A stretch of DNA of 64,000 bases from Maniola hyperantus (Eukaryota; Arthropoda; Insecta; Lepidoptera; Nymphalidae), in contig NC_048536.1 of assembly GCF_902806685.2 (NCBI RefSeq), positions 1,922,001-1,986,000 on the forward strand. Direction: 5' to 3'. Both the position numbers and the translations under genes were made by a program. Positions 13,301 through 24,440 of the stretch are shown here, piece after piece (position 1 is the stretch's first letter; every line of letters starts with the position of its first letter). The notes beneath the pieces were generated by a model. The model was not told the origin of the DNA and ran no database searches. It saw nothing but the letters and a program-made list of their open reading frames with translations.

Positions 13301-16300
13301 GAATGTTACATCCTGTATGTCCGCTTAAACCGGTTAGAGAGTGTATCACCACAGAAAGGTGTTGCGTCATTTTTAGGGTTCCGTACCTTACCAAGGGGTG
13401 TCATATGAAAAGGCTTTACCTGTGCATTCTAAAACAGATTTTTATTTCTTTTATGCATTCTTGATTTATCGTCCAAAATGTCGAAAAATTACGACTATAG
13501 TACGGAACCCTCGGTGCGCGAGTGTGACTCGCACTTGCCCGGTATTTTTTTATAGGAATAGGAAGGAATGTGACTGAAGGAAAAAGTTGTAAGATTTGTA
13601 AGTTATCTAAGTCAAATAAAAAATGTGGCCATCTACTAAGACCGGTATCTTACCACAGAAAACATAATAATATTATCCATACTAATATTATAAATGCGAA
13701 AGTGTGTCTGTCTGTCTTCTGTCTGCTAGCTTTTCACGGCGCAACAGTTCAACCGATTTTGATGAAATTTGGTGCAGAGTTAGCTTACATCCCGGGGGAG
13801 GACATAGGCTACTTTTATCCCGGAAAATTAAAGAGTTAAAACCTAAATCCACGCGGACGAAGTCGCGGGCATCATCTAGTCCTAACTAAAGTAAACCCAA
13901 TATGACGGCGGACACGATACCTGTGATCAGTAGTAGTAGACCGGCGATGAGTTGATCATGATGATGATGATAGGTATGAAACAAAAATATTCTGATTTGG
14001 TTTGAATATGAAAGCAGAGTAAGTATTTGTAAGCCTCTACTGTAATAAGTATTAGTACAGTACGCGCGGCGAGAGTTTGGCTTTGACCGTTATTGCGCAG
14101 AAATCAGAAATTGGGTATCAACGGGCAATTAGTGGGGTGCGGGGCGGGTGTGTAGGCGCACGCGGTGCTCTGATTGGCGCTCCACTGCTCCAGTCGTTCC
14201 CTGCCTCTGTTTGTACAATCACGTTCACAAGTGAATTGCTATTTTCGTTAATTGTTTATTATATAAGAATCTGAATAGCACTGCTGCTAAGACTTTTTTT
14301 TAATGTTAACTTTTGTATTTAATAATTATTTTAAGTTTTCTTTTGTTTGTATGTACCAATTTTACATGTATCTTGGAATAAATAATTTTATTAAAAAACA
14401 ATTATTTAGAATTTTCATCGCTGTCTCTGTAAACTTTAAAAGGAAATAAACATTTTATATAAGTAAAATAACTATCAATAGTTTTAATAAATGAAGAAGT
14501 TTATCTATTTCGTATTATTTTCTAGCATTATTACCACTGTACATGAATTTTGACCCACTCAAATATCCAACCTGGTACATAAAAAAGGAAAAGTATTGTG
14601 TGCGTGACAGTACCCATGCGCAGTAATCCCCTCCACCCGAAGGTCAAAGCCAAACTCTCGCCGCGCGATCTGTACCGTAATAAGCTTGCAACTCCTACCT
14701 TCCGCCTCAGGAAAGTCCAAAAGTCATTTGTGGGTATAACAAAATCCCGCAAACTATTTTGCCTTTACACAAGTTAAAAAAATCTATTAAAAGTATGCTC
14801 CTGAAAAAAGCATTTTATACAATTGAAGATTACCTAAATGATAAAAAAGCGTGGATTTGACCTGCAGCTAGTTCCAACAACGCGTAGGACTGCAAATACT
14901 TTTCTTATGCATGGCATAATTATTGTATATCAAATCTTTGAAACGAGTAACTGCCGAAGTTTTTTGCTGGTTCTTCTCGGTAGGAAAGGCATTCAACCAG
15001 TGGGTAAGTAGATGCTGTTGACGATTCGAAAATACTTGTAAAAGTTTAATTGAATAAAAAATATTTTTATTTTATTTTATTTATTTTACTTACTGTTAGT
15101 TTAGCTACCGGACAATCGCCGTATTCCGTGAGAAAGATGCGGTTTCTTACAATTCGCGTACGATCGTCGGAGACTCCGTGACGCATCAGTAGCACGAAAG
15201 TGCATTCTTGGCCTCGCGCCTAAGATATGAGATCTAACATACTTTTGTATTGAAGCGCTTGTTTTGTTTTTATATCTATTCCATTTGTTTTTCTGTTACT
15301 TAATAATATTAATCTATAGGTACCTATACGAAAATTATGACGAGGTAAAATTTGTCAGTTTCTATGTAGGTGGTAATCTCCGGAAGTAATGATCAGATTC
15401 TGAAAATTATTTCACTGATCAGACTATCTATCAGTGAAAGAATTTTCATAATCTGATCACCTAGATACATTACCTATCAACAAATGTTAAATTCTGTCAA
15501 TTAATATATCAGCTGTGGAAGTCGTAGGCAAATGCTACTTAATACCTAAACTAAAATCTCGATTTTCTCGAACATACGACTATTTTTTTAAACACATTAA
15601 TTATTGATTTAAGACCTTTCTATCCTAGTGTGACAGTGTTTAAAATGTATCCCTAATTATTTTCAAATTTTCATCTGAATATTTTAAAAATTTTCTTTGA
15701 AATAGAAAAGATTATCTCCAAGTATGAATTAGGTAAGAAGGTACTTGATTAGCTTTTCTTTTTGCTTCCAGATAGAAAATGAGTTCGACCGAAGTCGTCA
15801 GCCGGCGCTGGGACCATCAGGCTTCAACGAACACCAAGCGAGATTTGGGCCATCTCCTTCACTACAGAACTTTCAAGCTCAACAAGCTGTATTGAGTAGT
15901 CCATCACCGACCATTCAGTACCCTCAACCGATCTTTCAACAGCAACCTTATGTTCCTCAGTTCAACAATCTGTTGCCAGCCCAGAACATTCCTGTTCAGA
16001 ATATTCCCGTACAAAACAATAATGGTTTCCACTTCAACCAACCTTCCAATATTAACCATCCAATAAATAACTTTCAACAAATTCCACACCATAATCAAAA
16101 TATACCCCAACCAATTCCAACATTGGCCAGTTTCCAAAATAATCCGATCCCACAAGCACCTCAAACATTCAACCAAAATTTGAACATTGCACAGCAGAGG
16201 CCAACTCAACCAGCTTTCCTGCCAACTTTGGCTTCCGTTCAGAACCAGGCTTTTAGTAGACCTAACCCAATCACAATCCAAGCAGCCCCGAACCTATCTC

Positions 16301-19300
16301 CCCAAAATTATAACAATGCCCAAGCCCCATTCCAAACTGCTATAAACCAGTCACCTCAAATCTCTAACGGACAATCAGTAGCTCAGCTGCAAGATTATTA
16401 TGAACAGCAGTCGAAAGAAAATCTTGAAAAACTAAAAGAGCTTCAAGAGAGGCAGCGAATTATTCAGAAGCATCAGGAGTTTGTTCAGAAGCAGCAGCAA
16501 AAACAACAGGAAAAAGTGGAGAAGTTACACGAGGAATTCGTTAGTAAACAGGCGACAAAGTCTATACCCACCTACACAACGACAGAGAACTATGAAGATT
16601 TTTACAAACGGAACCAAGAGAGGCGAAGACCGCTACAACCGCATGAGACGGATTTGTTTAGGAAGGCCATTGAAATGTACGAGAAGGAACATCCGACCAC
16701 CACTACAACAACGACGACAACAACTACCACGACTCCTCGCCCACGACCCACCGTAAGACAAAGGACAAGAACGCCAACTAGAACAAGAGCACCCCCTCAA
16801 GACAGGAACAAACAAAAACTTTACAACGAAATAAAAGACTTGCTGGAAGAGAGTGATACTAAAGGATTTGATGACAATTTGAGAGCCAAGAGTGTTGCTT
16901 TACTCCAAAAACCCGATATCTTAAAACAATTAAAAGTCGCGTTAGCCGAAAACCCTGAAGATTTCAACGAAAAAAATTTCACATCAAGGGAAATATCTTT
17001 GAATGGACAGAAATATGAAGTGATAAGAACCAATAATCCTAATTTAATACCGAAAGGCGCAATTGCTGCTGACAGCCCAGATTTAAGTAAATTCATACAG
17101 GCTACACAAGAGCCACAGAAGGAAAGTCGCATATCTTTCGAGGATTTAACGAAAGGTGTTTTACCACCTGGCACTAACTATGAACTTATAAAGCAGTCGG
17201 ATAATGGTAAACTGGAAGAAGTTTCTAAATTACCGAGCACACTTCAGAACAAAAAAAAAGTAACATTCGTGTTTCTCGAAGAGCAGGATGACGGTACGTA
17301 TAAAGTAAAAGGAGTAAAGGCAAATGGTCAACAAACGGAAGAAGGTCCTGAAGTAGAGGAAATTTTGAACAAAATAAAGAAAGGAGAAATACAACTTCCC
17401 GGACCTACCAAAATTTCCAACAATGCGTACACATCGACAACTTCAAGCCCAACTACTAAATCGACCGATTACATTGCGGAATCATCCTACCACCCTTCAA
17501 GCTACACCAGTTACGTAACAACATCGAACTACGGGACCTCAGGGCATACCAACCCAGTACAAACAACACCACAACCTACCTACGCGTCTTACCGTAATTC
17601 CATTGCTCCTTCAACAAAGGCTACTCCCCTAACACAGACCTTTGCTCCTTCCACTCGAAGCACCACAACCGAGACACCTCAACCTAGATACGTGACAAAA
17701 TCTTCTACTCCCACCTACAACATTAACAGGAACAGCTACAGCCCAAGAAATCCTTTCCACACAACGACAGTTATAAATACTACTCCCACGTATACAAGAT
17801 CTACTCCTCAAGAAGTCGTAGTAATTGGATCATCCAGCACAGTTTCACCAAACTATGAAGAATCTACATTCAACTCTAACTACGCTAGAACTAGTACACC
17901 AGATCTAATAGATATTCTAAAGGAGAATGGTCTCTTTGCGACAGCTAAATACTTGAAACAATCTGGTTTAGATGCGATCTTGAATGAGACGGGACCGTAC
18001 ACAATTTTCGCTCCAACCGATAAAGCTTTCAGGACGTTATTGGTGCAACTCGGCGGACCTGATAGGGCTGAGGAAAAATTCCGGGACAATCCTAGACTGC
18101 TTAGTGGGGTAAGTAGACGACATCATTTTTGCAAATTACCTAAATATATCTTTTTTAAGGAGTCAAAGTAGTATTTTAATGCCTTTGTTGTTGGACATTA
18201 AGGACCTGTTCCATGGCATCTGAAACACGGTATCTTCGGAGACTATGGTCAGATTACAATAAAAAAGTAGAAGGTAATTTTAGAATTCCTTTTGATCAAC
18301 TTATCATTTAAAAATGAGAAACTAAATCCAAAAATATGAGGCTGTTTTCAGAAAGTTAACATAACATTACCTAATCTAGGAGTTTTCATATCATCCTCAG
18401 TTGCTACTCCATCATGTGATCCCTGGTGCCTTCGACGTGGGTTCCCTACAAGACGAGATGACGGGGGTCTCGTTAGCTGGCACGCAGCTAAGAGTCAACC
18501 AGTATGACATGCACGACGTCGAGTGGAATGAGGTGCGCGTCACCACCATCAACGGCGCTAGAGTTCTCGATGATAAGAAGGACATACACATCCCTCAGGT
18601 ATGGTTTGCTGAGCAGGAAATTTATTGCTTTAAATATAGAAAAAAAACATGTTCTACCCAAATCGCTGGAATTTTGAATACCTATTGCAGCATTGGAATT
18701 TTAAGAAACTGATCCTTCTGTGATAAATCAGAATTGATCTGAAATAATGTTCTTAATCTAATGACGTCTTAATGTAAATTAAAAGGCAAGATACACTCCC
18801 TTTCTTTCATCGAACCAATATACATAGGAACATATGCTAGAAAAAACTTTGTATTTAAATTTGAAGAACAGACAAGTTAAATCTACCCTCGATTTGAGTT
18901 GGTTCCATTAAGACTAGACAAACTGCCCCTCCATCGGTATAACTACTTAATTTACAGAGGCACCTTTATATCAACGTTCCATTAAATTACAGGGTATAGC
19001 GCATGCAGTGGACAGAGTCATGTTCCCGCTCCCAGTAGGGGATATAGTGCAGACACTGCAGGCGGACAGGGACCGACGGTTCACCACATTCCTCAAAGCG
19101 ATCATCGCGAGTGGCATGGCAGAGACGTTATCAGGTAAAAGTTTATTGTCTTTATACAAGGGATTTTCTCTTTTTAAAGGCTAAGGCTTTTGTGTCTGAT
19201 GTTTAGGGAAAGATCGGGAACCTCCGATCTCATCAGTAGTGATGTTGGTTATGAACTTACTTAAAAATAATTAGTTGCATAGAATCCGGTTTAGCCCAAT

Positions 19301-20501
19301 TCCATTTTTAACAGACTTCCAAAAAGGAGGTGGTTCTCAATTCGGCCCGTTTTTTTAATGTATGTACATCGATTTTTTCGAGGTTCCTGGACCGATTTGC
19401 ATTTTTTTTTTAAATCATGTACCTACCAGAAGCACAAGCTAAACCTACCAAAAATGAATAGCACTCTCACTCAAGAGTCAAGACAGTTTTATTCAGAACA
19501 AATAGTCCAATCCTCTGCTTTTAATGAACTAAATAGAAGACTGGACATTTTCCTTGTCCTCTCCATTCAAAATTTAAAAAAAGGATAATGAAAGCCAATG
19601 TGACTTTTACGATATTATGTCCAGCAGACTCTACCACCGCTTCAGCTTGTCTAAATGCGCCCCACGAGAAAATTTTGTCTACGCATTTTATCGTGTAATT
19701 CATAGAGATAAGTAATACTACGAGTAAATGCGTAGACAAAATTTTCTCGTGGACGCAAGTTAGGCGTGCTGAACAGTTTCTATTAGATCCGGAAAGAATA
19801 TCTTATCTGTTCCAGAAAGCAAAACCTACACAATATTTGCGCCAACGGACGCCGCGTTTGCTCATCTCCCGCCTGCGGAACTATCGAGATACTCCGAAAA
19901 AGCAGCTGCCAAGGCGTTAGTAGCGAGACACGTGCTGCCAGGAACACTGTACAGTGCGGGCATGAGGTACTACCAGCTGAGGAACTCTATGGAGGACGCT
20001 AAGCCCCTAACTTTACAGAAGAGCTCCGGTAAGTCTTGACATCCTAGTATAGATAGTTCAATCCACGAAGTCGCGCCCCACTATAGAGAAACTACGGGGT
20101 GCGGGGAGTAATTTTTACCTAATTTATCTTCGTCTGTGTGTGTGTGTGCCCATATTGCTGATTAGAGCATTATGATAGAACTTGCTCTAACAGTACATGG
20201 CTCACTTGCACTGTAAACGATTTTGACAAAGAGTGGGGCGCGTCATCATGGATTGAACTATCTATACTTTTAACTTTTCCCCAGAAGAAGCAATCCAAAT
20301 ATTTTATTCATTGGCTGGACAGCGCGTCCCATATGATTTATATTCATTTATGTCCGCCCATGGCACCTCAAGACTTTTTGTGTATTAATATAAAACTACC
20401 CTCACTTCCCAGGTCGTATCAAAGTGAACAACGCGCAAGTGGTGACGCACAACATCCCGGCGACCAACGGCGTCATTCACGCCGTAGACAACCTGCTCTA
20501 A
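4391..20501 (+). CDS. Secreted FAS1-domain protein (midline fasciclin/TGFBI-like), six exons
   Basis: Exons 4391-4456, 15772-18108, 18401-18598, 18993-19134, 19816-20028 and 20413-20501 (stop TAA) join in frame with GT-AG junctions and matching phases (0,0,0,1,1), giving about 1014 residues. Exon 1 encodes a hydrophobic signal peptide (MRGGVYAFLLLAHTVAA). Residues about 23-225 are rich in Gln, Asn and Pro. Residues 226-284 are a charged Gln/Lys/Glu coiled coil. A 13-Thr run sits near 331-343, followed by Ser/Thr/Tyr-rich sequence. Two FAS1 domains follow, about 732-880 and 882-1014, each with a TIFAPTD box and ending in HAVDRVMFP and HAVDNLL. FAS1 proteins are extracellular adhesion molecules, so a cuticle, matrix or cell-surface role is inferred. 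No C-terminal transmembrane segment is seen. The link of exon 1 to exon 2 across 11.3 kb rests on phase and signal-peptide logic only; a small exon between them could be missed. Confidence 0.8.
4598..4775 (-). mobile_element. tRNA-Phe-derived SINE (copy in FAS1 gene intron 1)
   Basis: On the minus strand AGCTCAACAGGTAAAGGAG (box A), an anticodon-like GACTGAAAAC and GGTTCAAACCCCG (box B) are followed by a GTACCTACTCCTAGCAC body and an A-rich end. Other copies: 5958-6105, 35745-35930 and 42067-42255. The 5' end does not pair with the 3' end, so it is not a tRNA gene. Confidence 0.75.
5958..6105 (+). mobile_element. tRNA-Phe-derived SINE (best anticodon arm)
   Basis: ACTCAACGGTTAGAGGAGCGGACTGAAAATCCGCC gives a perfect 5-bp anticodon stem (GCGGA/TCCGC) with a CTGAAAA loop, anticodon GAA, then GGTTCAAACCCCACC. 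This identifies tRNA-Phe as the source of the SINE head. Confidence 0.75.
6110..6312. mobile_element. RTE-associated repeat, family B (CCGGGATAAAAAGTAGCCTATGTC type)
   Basis: ATTATAAATGCGAAAGT, TTTGTCCTTCAATCAC, ACATAGGCTATTTTATATACC, GAAAATC...AGTTCCCACGGGATTTTTG. Other copies: 6880-7082, 8670-8825, 9222-9440, 11278-11502, 13675-13882, 26605-26838 (HRI intron 1), 35420-35742, 39730-39870, 39868-40100 and 40125-40302. Most end in (A)TCATCTAGT. Confidence 0.7.
6600..6812 (+). mobile_element. RTE-associated repeat, family A (ATAGATCAGTCAGTCAGTC type)
   Basis: Head CGACTTCGTACGCG, middle CCCTTAGGGGTTGAATTTTC, AATAGCTATCTGCATG, CCGTCCAGTAG, end GATAGATCAGTCAGTCAGTC. Other copies: 2920-3000, 7806-7912 and 27160-27362 (minus); 11795-11995, 27690-27850 and 28280-28465 (plus). 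Confidence 0.7.
7620..7808 (+). mobile_element. RTE-associated repeat, third subtype
   Basis: ACTAGCTGCCCTGGCGAACTTCGTTCCGCC head, AAATCGGTTCAGCTGTTCTCGAG middle and TTTTTATATATAGAGA end. Shares only the head motif with families A and B. Confidence 0.6.
8320..8460. mobile_element. MITE, TIR CATCGGCCTTTAGAAGGAAATAGC (copy 1)
   Basis: AATCGGCCTTTAGAAGGAAATAGCAGATTTGTAGAG opposes CTCTACAAAGCCGATG...CCGATGTA. Further copies at 37800-37952 and 41862-41982 share the AGGTATGAGTGACAGAGA core. Confidence 0.7.
9133..9718. mobile_element. CAGGGTGTAACCAGAACGCTAG element, interrupted
   Basis: Left end AAGGTGTAACCAGAACGCTAGC (9138) and right end GCTAGCGTTCTGGTACACCCTGTA (9687). An RTE-associated repeat (9222-9440) is inserted in it. 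The interior matches the intact sister at 10886-11273 in inverted orientation. Confidence 0.75.
9858..10222. mobile_element. Foldback element, about 365 bp
   Basis: GTCAGACTTTCGTTATTTTATG (left) pairs with ATAAAATAACGAAGGTCTGG (right). A second nested pair is ACGTCATGCATTAGTATCGTGGCAA and TTGCCACGATATTAAATGTC...GCATGACGTGA. No coding sequence. Confidence 0.75.
10225..10357. mobile_element. MITE, TIR AACAGCCGCACTCAGAGTCGC
   Basis: CTAACAGCCGCACTCAGAGTCGC at the left is inverted at the right as GCGACTCTGAGTGCGGCTGTTAG. The internal arms AGTTAAAACGAG/CGTTTTAACTCAATCTTAAG are shared with 33649-34040 and 55545-55615. Confidence 0.8.
10886..11273. mobile_element. CAGGGTGTAACCAGAATGCTAG element, intact
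   Basis: Ends ACAGGGTGTAACCAGAATGCTAG and GCCAGCGTTCTGGTTACACCCTGT are inverted about 390 bases apart. TATTCATA (left) and TATTCATC (right) may be an 8-bp target duplication, which would suggest a hAT relative; that is tentative. Confidence 0.75.
12180..12840. other. FAS1 gene intron 1 interior, little recognised
   Basis: The words AAATCATTTATTCAAAATAGGTAA and GGTGATAATTAATTGCGTAAACTTAAAACTAGAGCTACGAGGGT (12180-12310) recur at 28005-28130, showing another dispersed repeat. The remainder is unassigned. Confidence 0.45.
12848..13035. repeat. Same repeat, copy 2 (inverted)
   Basis: GGCATCAATCATTATTACAATCGCAA through TGTAGCTGTCATTCTACCGCAATTAAGC matches the reverse of 889-1063. Confidence 0.65.
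14055..14690. mobile_element. Element with 30-bp TIR GGCGAGAGTTTGGCTTTGACC
   Basis: GTACGCGCGGCGAGAGTTTGGCTTTGACC (14060) is inverted at 14640-14685 (GGTCAAAGCCAAACTCTCGCCGCGCGATCTGTACC). The GC-rich left half and AT-rich right half (with an AATAAATAATTTTATT word at 14378) suggest a composite. No long open frame. Confidence 0.7.
15385..15480. mobile_element. Short hairpin in FAS1 gene intron 1
   Basis: TGATCAGATTCTGAAAATTATTTCACTGAT mirrors ATCAGTGAAAGAATTTTCATAATCTGATCA, loop about 10 bases. Confidence 0.65.
15772..18108 (+). CDS. Large exon 2 of the FAS1 gene: low-complexity region and start of FAS1 domain 1
   Basis: A 2337-bp exon of exactly 779 codons, phase 0 at both ends. It follows a pyrimidine-rich acceptor ending TTCCAG and precedes a GTAAGT donor. 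An in-frame ATG at 15745 lies in the intron side of the acceptor and is probably not a start. The exon carries the Gln/Asn/Pro-rich stretch with a repeated QNIPV motif, the coiled coil, a Thr run encoded by ACN codons (16697-16735), a Lys/Glu-rich middle with an LPPGTNYELI segment, and the first 70 residues of FAS1 domain 1. Confidence 0.85.
19645..19775. mobile_element. Short hairpin element in FAS1 gene intron 4
   Basis: CCACGAGAAAATTTTGTCTACGCATTTT (19661) is inverted at 19728-19752 (AAATGCGTAGACAAAATTTTCTCGTGG) with a loop of about 40 bases. Confidence 0.7.
20036..20274. mobile_element. Foldback element in FAS1 gene intron 5
   Basis: AGTATAGATAGTTCAATCCACGAAGTCGCGCCCCACT at the left is inverted as AGTGGGGCGCGTCATCATGGATTGAACTATCTATACT at the right; (GT)n at 20136-20150 in the loop. 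Confidence 0.75.
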
Positions 20502-20682
20502 CTACCCTCCACCCGCCAAATTAGATAAGGTCCCCGGAGTTACACTAAAAACCTTCTAAAGCATTGACAATCAAAATTGAACATAAAATCAGTGGTTTTT
20601 GAGTTCATAGATCTTAGGCTGAGATCTATAGAGCGTAATTTGACTTTGCTATACCTTCAGAGGTCAGTTTAATACAGTACAC

Positions 20683-20815
20683 CAAGGCTCTTTTGGCACC
20701 TGGGGCGCTGTTGGAGAACAAAGGCTTAGAATATTCAAACAAGAGCAAAGGGGACACTTGACGGCAACGTTAGTTCCGATTTTCGCCACGCGTCAAGATA
20801 GCCTTGTCGCACTGT
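20683..20815. repeat. Second copy of the GACGGCAACGTTAGTTCCGATTTTCGCC repeat
   Basis: Ends ACACCAAGGCTCTTTTGGCAC and CAAGATAGCCTTGTCGCACTGTAA are weakly inverted, which makes it a MITE-like element. It would lie in the FAS1 gene 3' UTR. Confidence 0.65.
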
Positions 20816-21227
20816 AATTTTGTATTGAAATAATTGCATTCAATTATTGTAGAGCAGCGTCTTACACGAATATTAATTTAAACACAGACGCAATGTTAGC
20901 GTTCTTTTCTTCTTTTACAATTTCTACTTCTAGAACGAAATCATATCGCTCTTTATAATTCTTTGCCAAGAATAATTTCGACTATTTAGTGTTATAGTTA
21001 ACACTGTCCAGTCTTTTGCCATTTCCTAATATTTTCTCAATAATTTATCCGCATTAGAAAACATATTGCTCCATGTAAATGTAGAATTTTACTTTAACAT
21101 TTTCGATAATAGATTGTTCGTCCTCGTATCTATTTATTGTAAAGTTCAATTTCACGAAGACCACTCAGCCTTGGTTGTAGTAGTGAGTGTACACTGTACC
21201 GATACGCACTAACGCATTTGTGTACGT

Positions 21228-21428
21228 ACCGCTGCGCGATTGCGAGAGAATAACAGCTGTTTTTATATACTGTCACGATCGCAATCACCTCTGATTGGTT
21301 GACGCTCGCTCACTATTGGCTACAATGCATTGTTACAACAAGAATACCATAAATTTAGCCAATCGCAACGATGCGAGTGTAAATAATGGTTGATGCAATT
21401 TTCCCGCTATCGAGCAGCGGGTTGCGGT
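21228..21428. repeat. Same repeat, copy 3
   Basis: ACCGCTGCGCGATTGCGAGAGAATAACAGCTG to CTATCGAGCAGCGGGTTGCGG; downstream of the FAS1 gene stop, possibly in its 3' UTR. Confidence 0.65.
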
Positions 21429-22254
21429 CGAAACAGAGCACTACGCGCACTAAACCAATATAAATACGTGTGCACTTACACAAACATAGCTAGAAGGCCT
21501 TCGTGAAATAGAATATCTGTAACTATCTAATGCTCTAAGTTAGAAAAGGACAAAAACTTAATAGGCTGGATTTCCACACAAATACATGTTCGACGAGCAA
21601 TTTCCATAGAACGTAGACTTTGTTGTTCCTATGTTCTATGATAGCTGTAGCTTGAATATTCATAAATATCATTAAAAATCATAGAAATCATCATTTTTAT
21701 CATAGAACATAGTAAAGGTGCCTGTCCACTTAAGTGGAACGGAGTGGAGATGAGTTCAGCACACCAATCAGGTCTGTTGAACACAGTCAACAGTATATCA
21801 AGAGTCAAGACATCATCTTCATCATAGTAAGTAAGGATGCCTGTCCACTTAAGCGGAGATTGTTCAGCAAATCAATATGATGAGTCTGCTGCACAAATCT
21901 TCACCAAATATAAATCAAGACATCAATCATCAAGACATCAATCTTCATCATTCTTTTTTTGTTAAGCGGCTCAAGTCAAAGAGATAGGCACCCTAATGCT
22001 CGACATTGCGTCATTCATTCATTCATTCATTCGACATTCAATCGAATTTGCCATTGAGCATGTACACTTGTGGAAATCTAGGAAAAGACAAGTCTAATTT
22101 TCTTTATGGTAGGTAAATACTAATCAAACAGGTTTAGCTAAAATCTTTCATTTTTTAAAAGTGTAGCTACAGAGCCAATTAAAAGTTATTATTAAGTCTG
22201 TAAATATAATTTAGATTTAAGACGTTAATTTATGCAGTTAACTTTTTTTTTGTA

Positions 22255-22260
22255 AATAAA
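22255..22260 (+). terminator. Candidate poly(A) signal of the FAS1 gene
   Basis: AATAAA lies 1.75 kb after the stop codon, followed within about 30 bases by a GT-rich stretch (TTGTCTGTGGGTTTT). A 3' UTR running to here would include several MITE fragments, so an earlier site is also possible. Confidence 0.3.
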
Positions 22261-22519
22261 TATTTTAACATTGTCTGTGGGTTTTATTAAAAAAAAAACA
22301 TGAAAAATTTGGTTTAAATCCTATATTTAAAATTCAAATCATTTATTAGCATACGCACATACACACGCACAAAATACTTATTCTTAAGCACATCTGAACA
22401 CTACGAGGTCTCATCAAAACGTGGAATCATTATTTCATTAAAAAATATTTTGATGAGACGCTAAAGATGACTGCACATCTAACAGAAAGCACTCGCACGT
22501 GCCGTACGCGAGGACTTAA

Positions 22520-22680
22520 GGTGACGCAGTACAGTCCGACAAGGCTCTCTTGGCACTTGAATGACATTGACAGGGGGGCGCTGTTGAAAAACAAAGGCTT
22601 AGACGATTCAAACAAGAACAAAGGGGACACTTGACGGCAACGTCAGTTCCGATTTTCGCCACGCGTCAAGATATTTCAAG
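22520..22680. repeat. Repeat with GCGCTGTTGAAAAACAAAGGCTTAG core
   Basis: Shares about 130 bases (AAGGCTCTCTTGGCACTTGA, GGGGACACTTGACGGCAACG, TTCCGATTTTCGCCACGCGTCAAGAT) with 20683-20815 (sense) and 53690-53900 (inverted, right arm duplicated). Confidence 0.7.
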
Positions 22681-22697
22681 CAGAAACCATCATCGGT

Positions 22698-22862
22698 TTA
22701 GACTAAGAGCTAGCGCGCACCACGGCAAATTTCCGTACGTTTGTTTTCCCGCAAAATCTGTGAACTATAGAACTACATAGAAGCGCGCGCACTGCGGAAT
22801 TTATTCCGCCCGAATTTTGATAGATTTATATTAACCGCACCGTGGTGCGCGCTAGCTCTAAT
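22698..22862. mobile_element. MITE, TIR AGAGCTAGCGCGCACCACGG
   Basis: AGAGCTAGCGCGCACCACGG at the left is inverted as CCGTGGTGCGCGCTAGCTCT at the right, 165 bases overall. Confidence 0.8.
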
Positions 22863-23660
22863 TAGTGCCTGGTATTACTAAATATGAATACAAAATCATC
22901 CCTCAGATGACATCATCCAAACTTTCGGCACCTGCTGATAGATGTGCAATCATCAGTTTAAGTCTATAAAAATTAATATAATAAATTACAATAAACGCAA
23001 TAAATAACATTCCAAAATAAATAAACCCAACTCCAATTTTGGCAAAAATGGAATATTGTGGTCAAAATATTATGCTGACGATTATTAGGGGCGCTTTTTT
23101 CAATTGTTGGTAAATAAATCATTAATTAAGTAATTTTTGATGAATTTGGCATAGTACACAGAGAAATTTTCAAAATGTAGGTACACTTAGATACGACAAT
23201 TGAAAAATCACAATAATTACTATTATTACTTCTTGTACTATTTTAATCTCATGGAAAAGATAGTAAAAAAATACTAGAACATCTCTGAAATGTTAGATAT
23301 GTTATAGGACACTATACAATTGACTTATACATAGCTGGAAAATTTACCATTAACATTTCAGTTCCAAAAAAAATGTCCAAATACACAAACTTGTGGCACA
23401 CTACACTAATATCAATTATCTTAAGACACAGAAATTATTTGTTCGACACACAAATACAAATTATACAAATTATAGTAAGTATGTAATTACAACCAATATT
23501 CTATAAAATCAATTTTAAAAAATGTTATAGAAAAATTGGAAACAAAGTGTAATCTTTTGTTCTTTGAAAGGTGAAAATCGGGCGAAGTGAAAACGTGAAA
23601 AAAGGTCGATAAGTGAAAATAAGTCACGAATGAAATCAGTCGCGAGGGAATTCGTTCACG
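22860..23660. other. Intergenic DNA between FAS1 and HRI genes
   Basis: AT-rich, no open frame with coding character and no repeat recognised. It separates two convergent gene ends and probably holds the distal HRI 3' flank. Confidence 0.45.
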
Positions 23661-23664
23661 TTAC

Positions 23665-24440
23665 GCACTACGCCAATTTGAATTCCCGTGCGTAAGTAGA
23701 TAGCTACTTACGCACGGGAATTCAAATTGGCAAGCATCATTTTCAAATTGGCAATTTCATCATCTTTCGCCGTCAATTCTTCCTTCAACTGTCTAACAGT
23801 GTCTAATTGTTCTTCGCGGAAGTGAAAAACACGATCTAGTGTAATACGGGTGCGAGTGAAAACGGTCGCGAGTAAAAATAGGTCACAAGTGAAAATAGGC
23901 CGGCAAGTGGAAATAGGTCACGAGTGAAAATAAGTTACGAGTGAAATCAGTCGCGAGAGAATTTGTTCGCGTTACGCACTAAGCTACTTACGCACGCAAA
24001 TTTAAAATGGCAAGCATCATTTTCAACTTAACAATTTCGTCATCCTGTGTCTTTTGTCCTTCTTTTGGCCAAGGTGAAAGAGTCGATTTCAAGTGTAAAT
24101 ATACGGTTGCGAGTGAAAACAGTCGCGAGTGAAAATAGATTATGAGTGAAATCAGTCAAGAGAATTATTTTGTTCTTGTTACGCACTACGCTACTTACGA
24201 ACGGAAATTCGAATTGACAAGCATCATTTTCAAATCAACGTAGCAATTTCGTCATCCTTCGCGGCTGATTCTTCTTTCAACTGTCTAATAGTGTCTTTGT
24301 TCTTTTTTTTGGCCAAGGCGAAAGAATCAATTTCAAGTGCGATACAGTTGCGAGTGAAAATAGGTCACGAGTGAAAATAGGTTACGAGTGAAATCAGTCG
24401 TAAGAGAATTATTTTGTTCTTGCTACGCACTACTCTACTT
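23665..24440 (-). repeat. Serial duplications of the HRI terminal coiled-coil segment
   Basis: Immediately past the HRI stop lie at least three more antisense copies of the last about 100 coding bases. They lie at about 24206-24310, 23998-24085 and 23715-23830, with a shorter piece near 23670-23700. Each copy reads in the HRI frame as variants of AAKDDEIAKLKMMLANSNFR followed by a stop. The copy at 23715-23830 is open over the whole segment (DTVRQLKEEL, KMMLANL); that at 24206-24310 has an early stop before KMML. Copies are separated by 17-20-bp degenerate repeats of the type GTGAAAATAGGTCACGA. Spacing is about 210-280 bases. Confidence 0.8.

Noticed and set aside
13570..13889. Open frames with LSRKIK/GEDIGYF segments
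   Set aside because: They are readings of a family B repeat that recurs more than ten times in the window.
15904..16281. 125-codon minus-strand open frame
   Set aside because: Shadow of the low-complexity FAS1 exon 2 on the other strand; codon content is explained by the sense frame.
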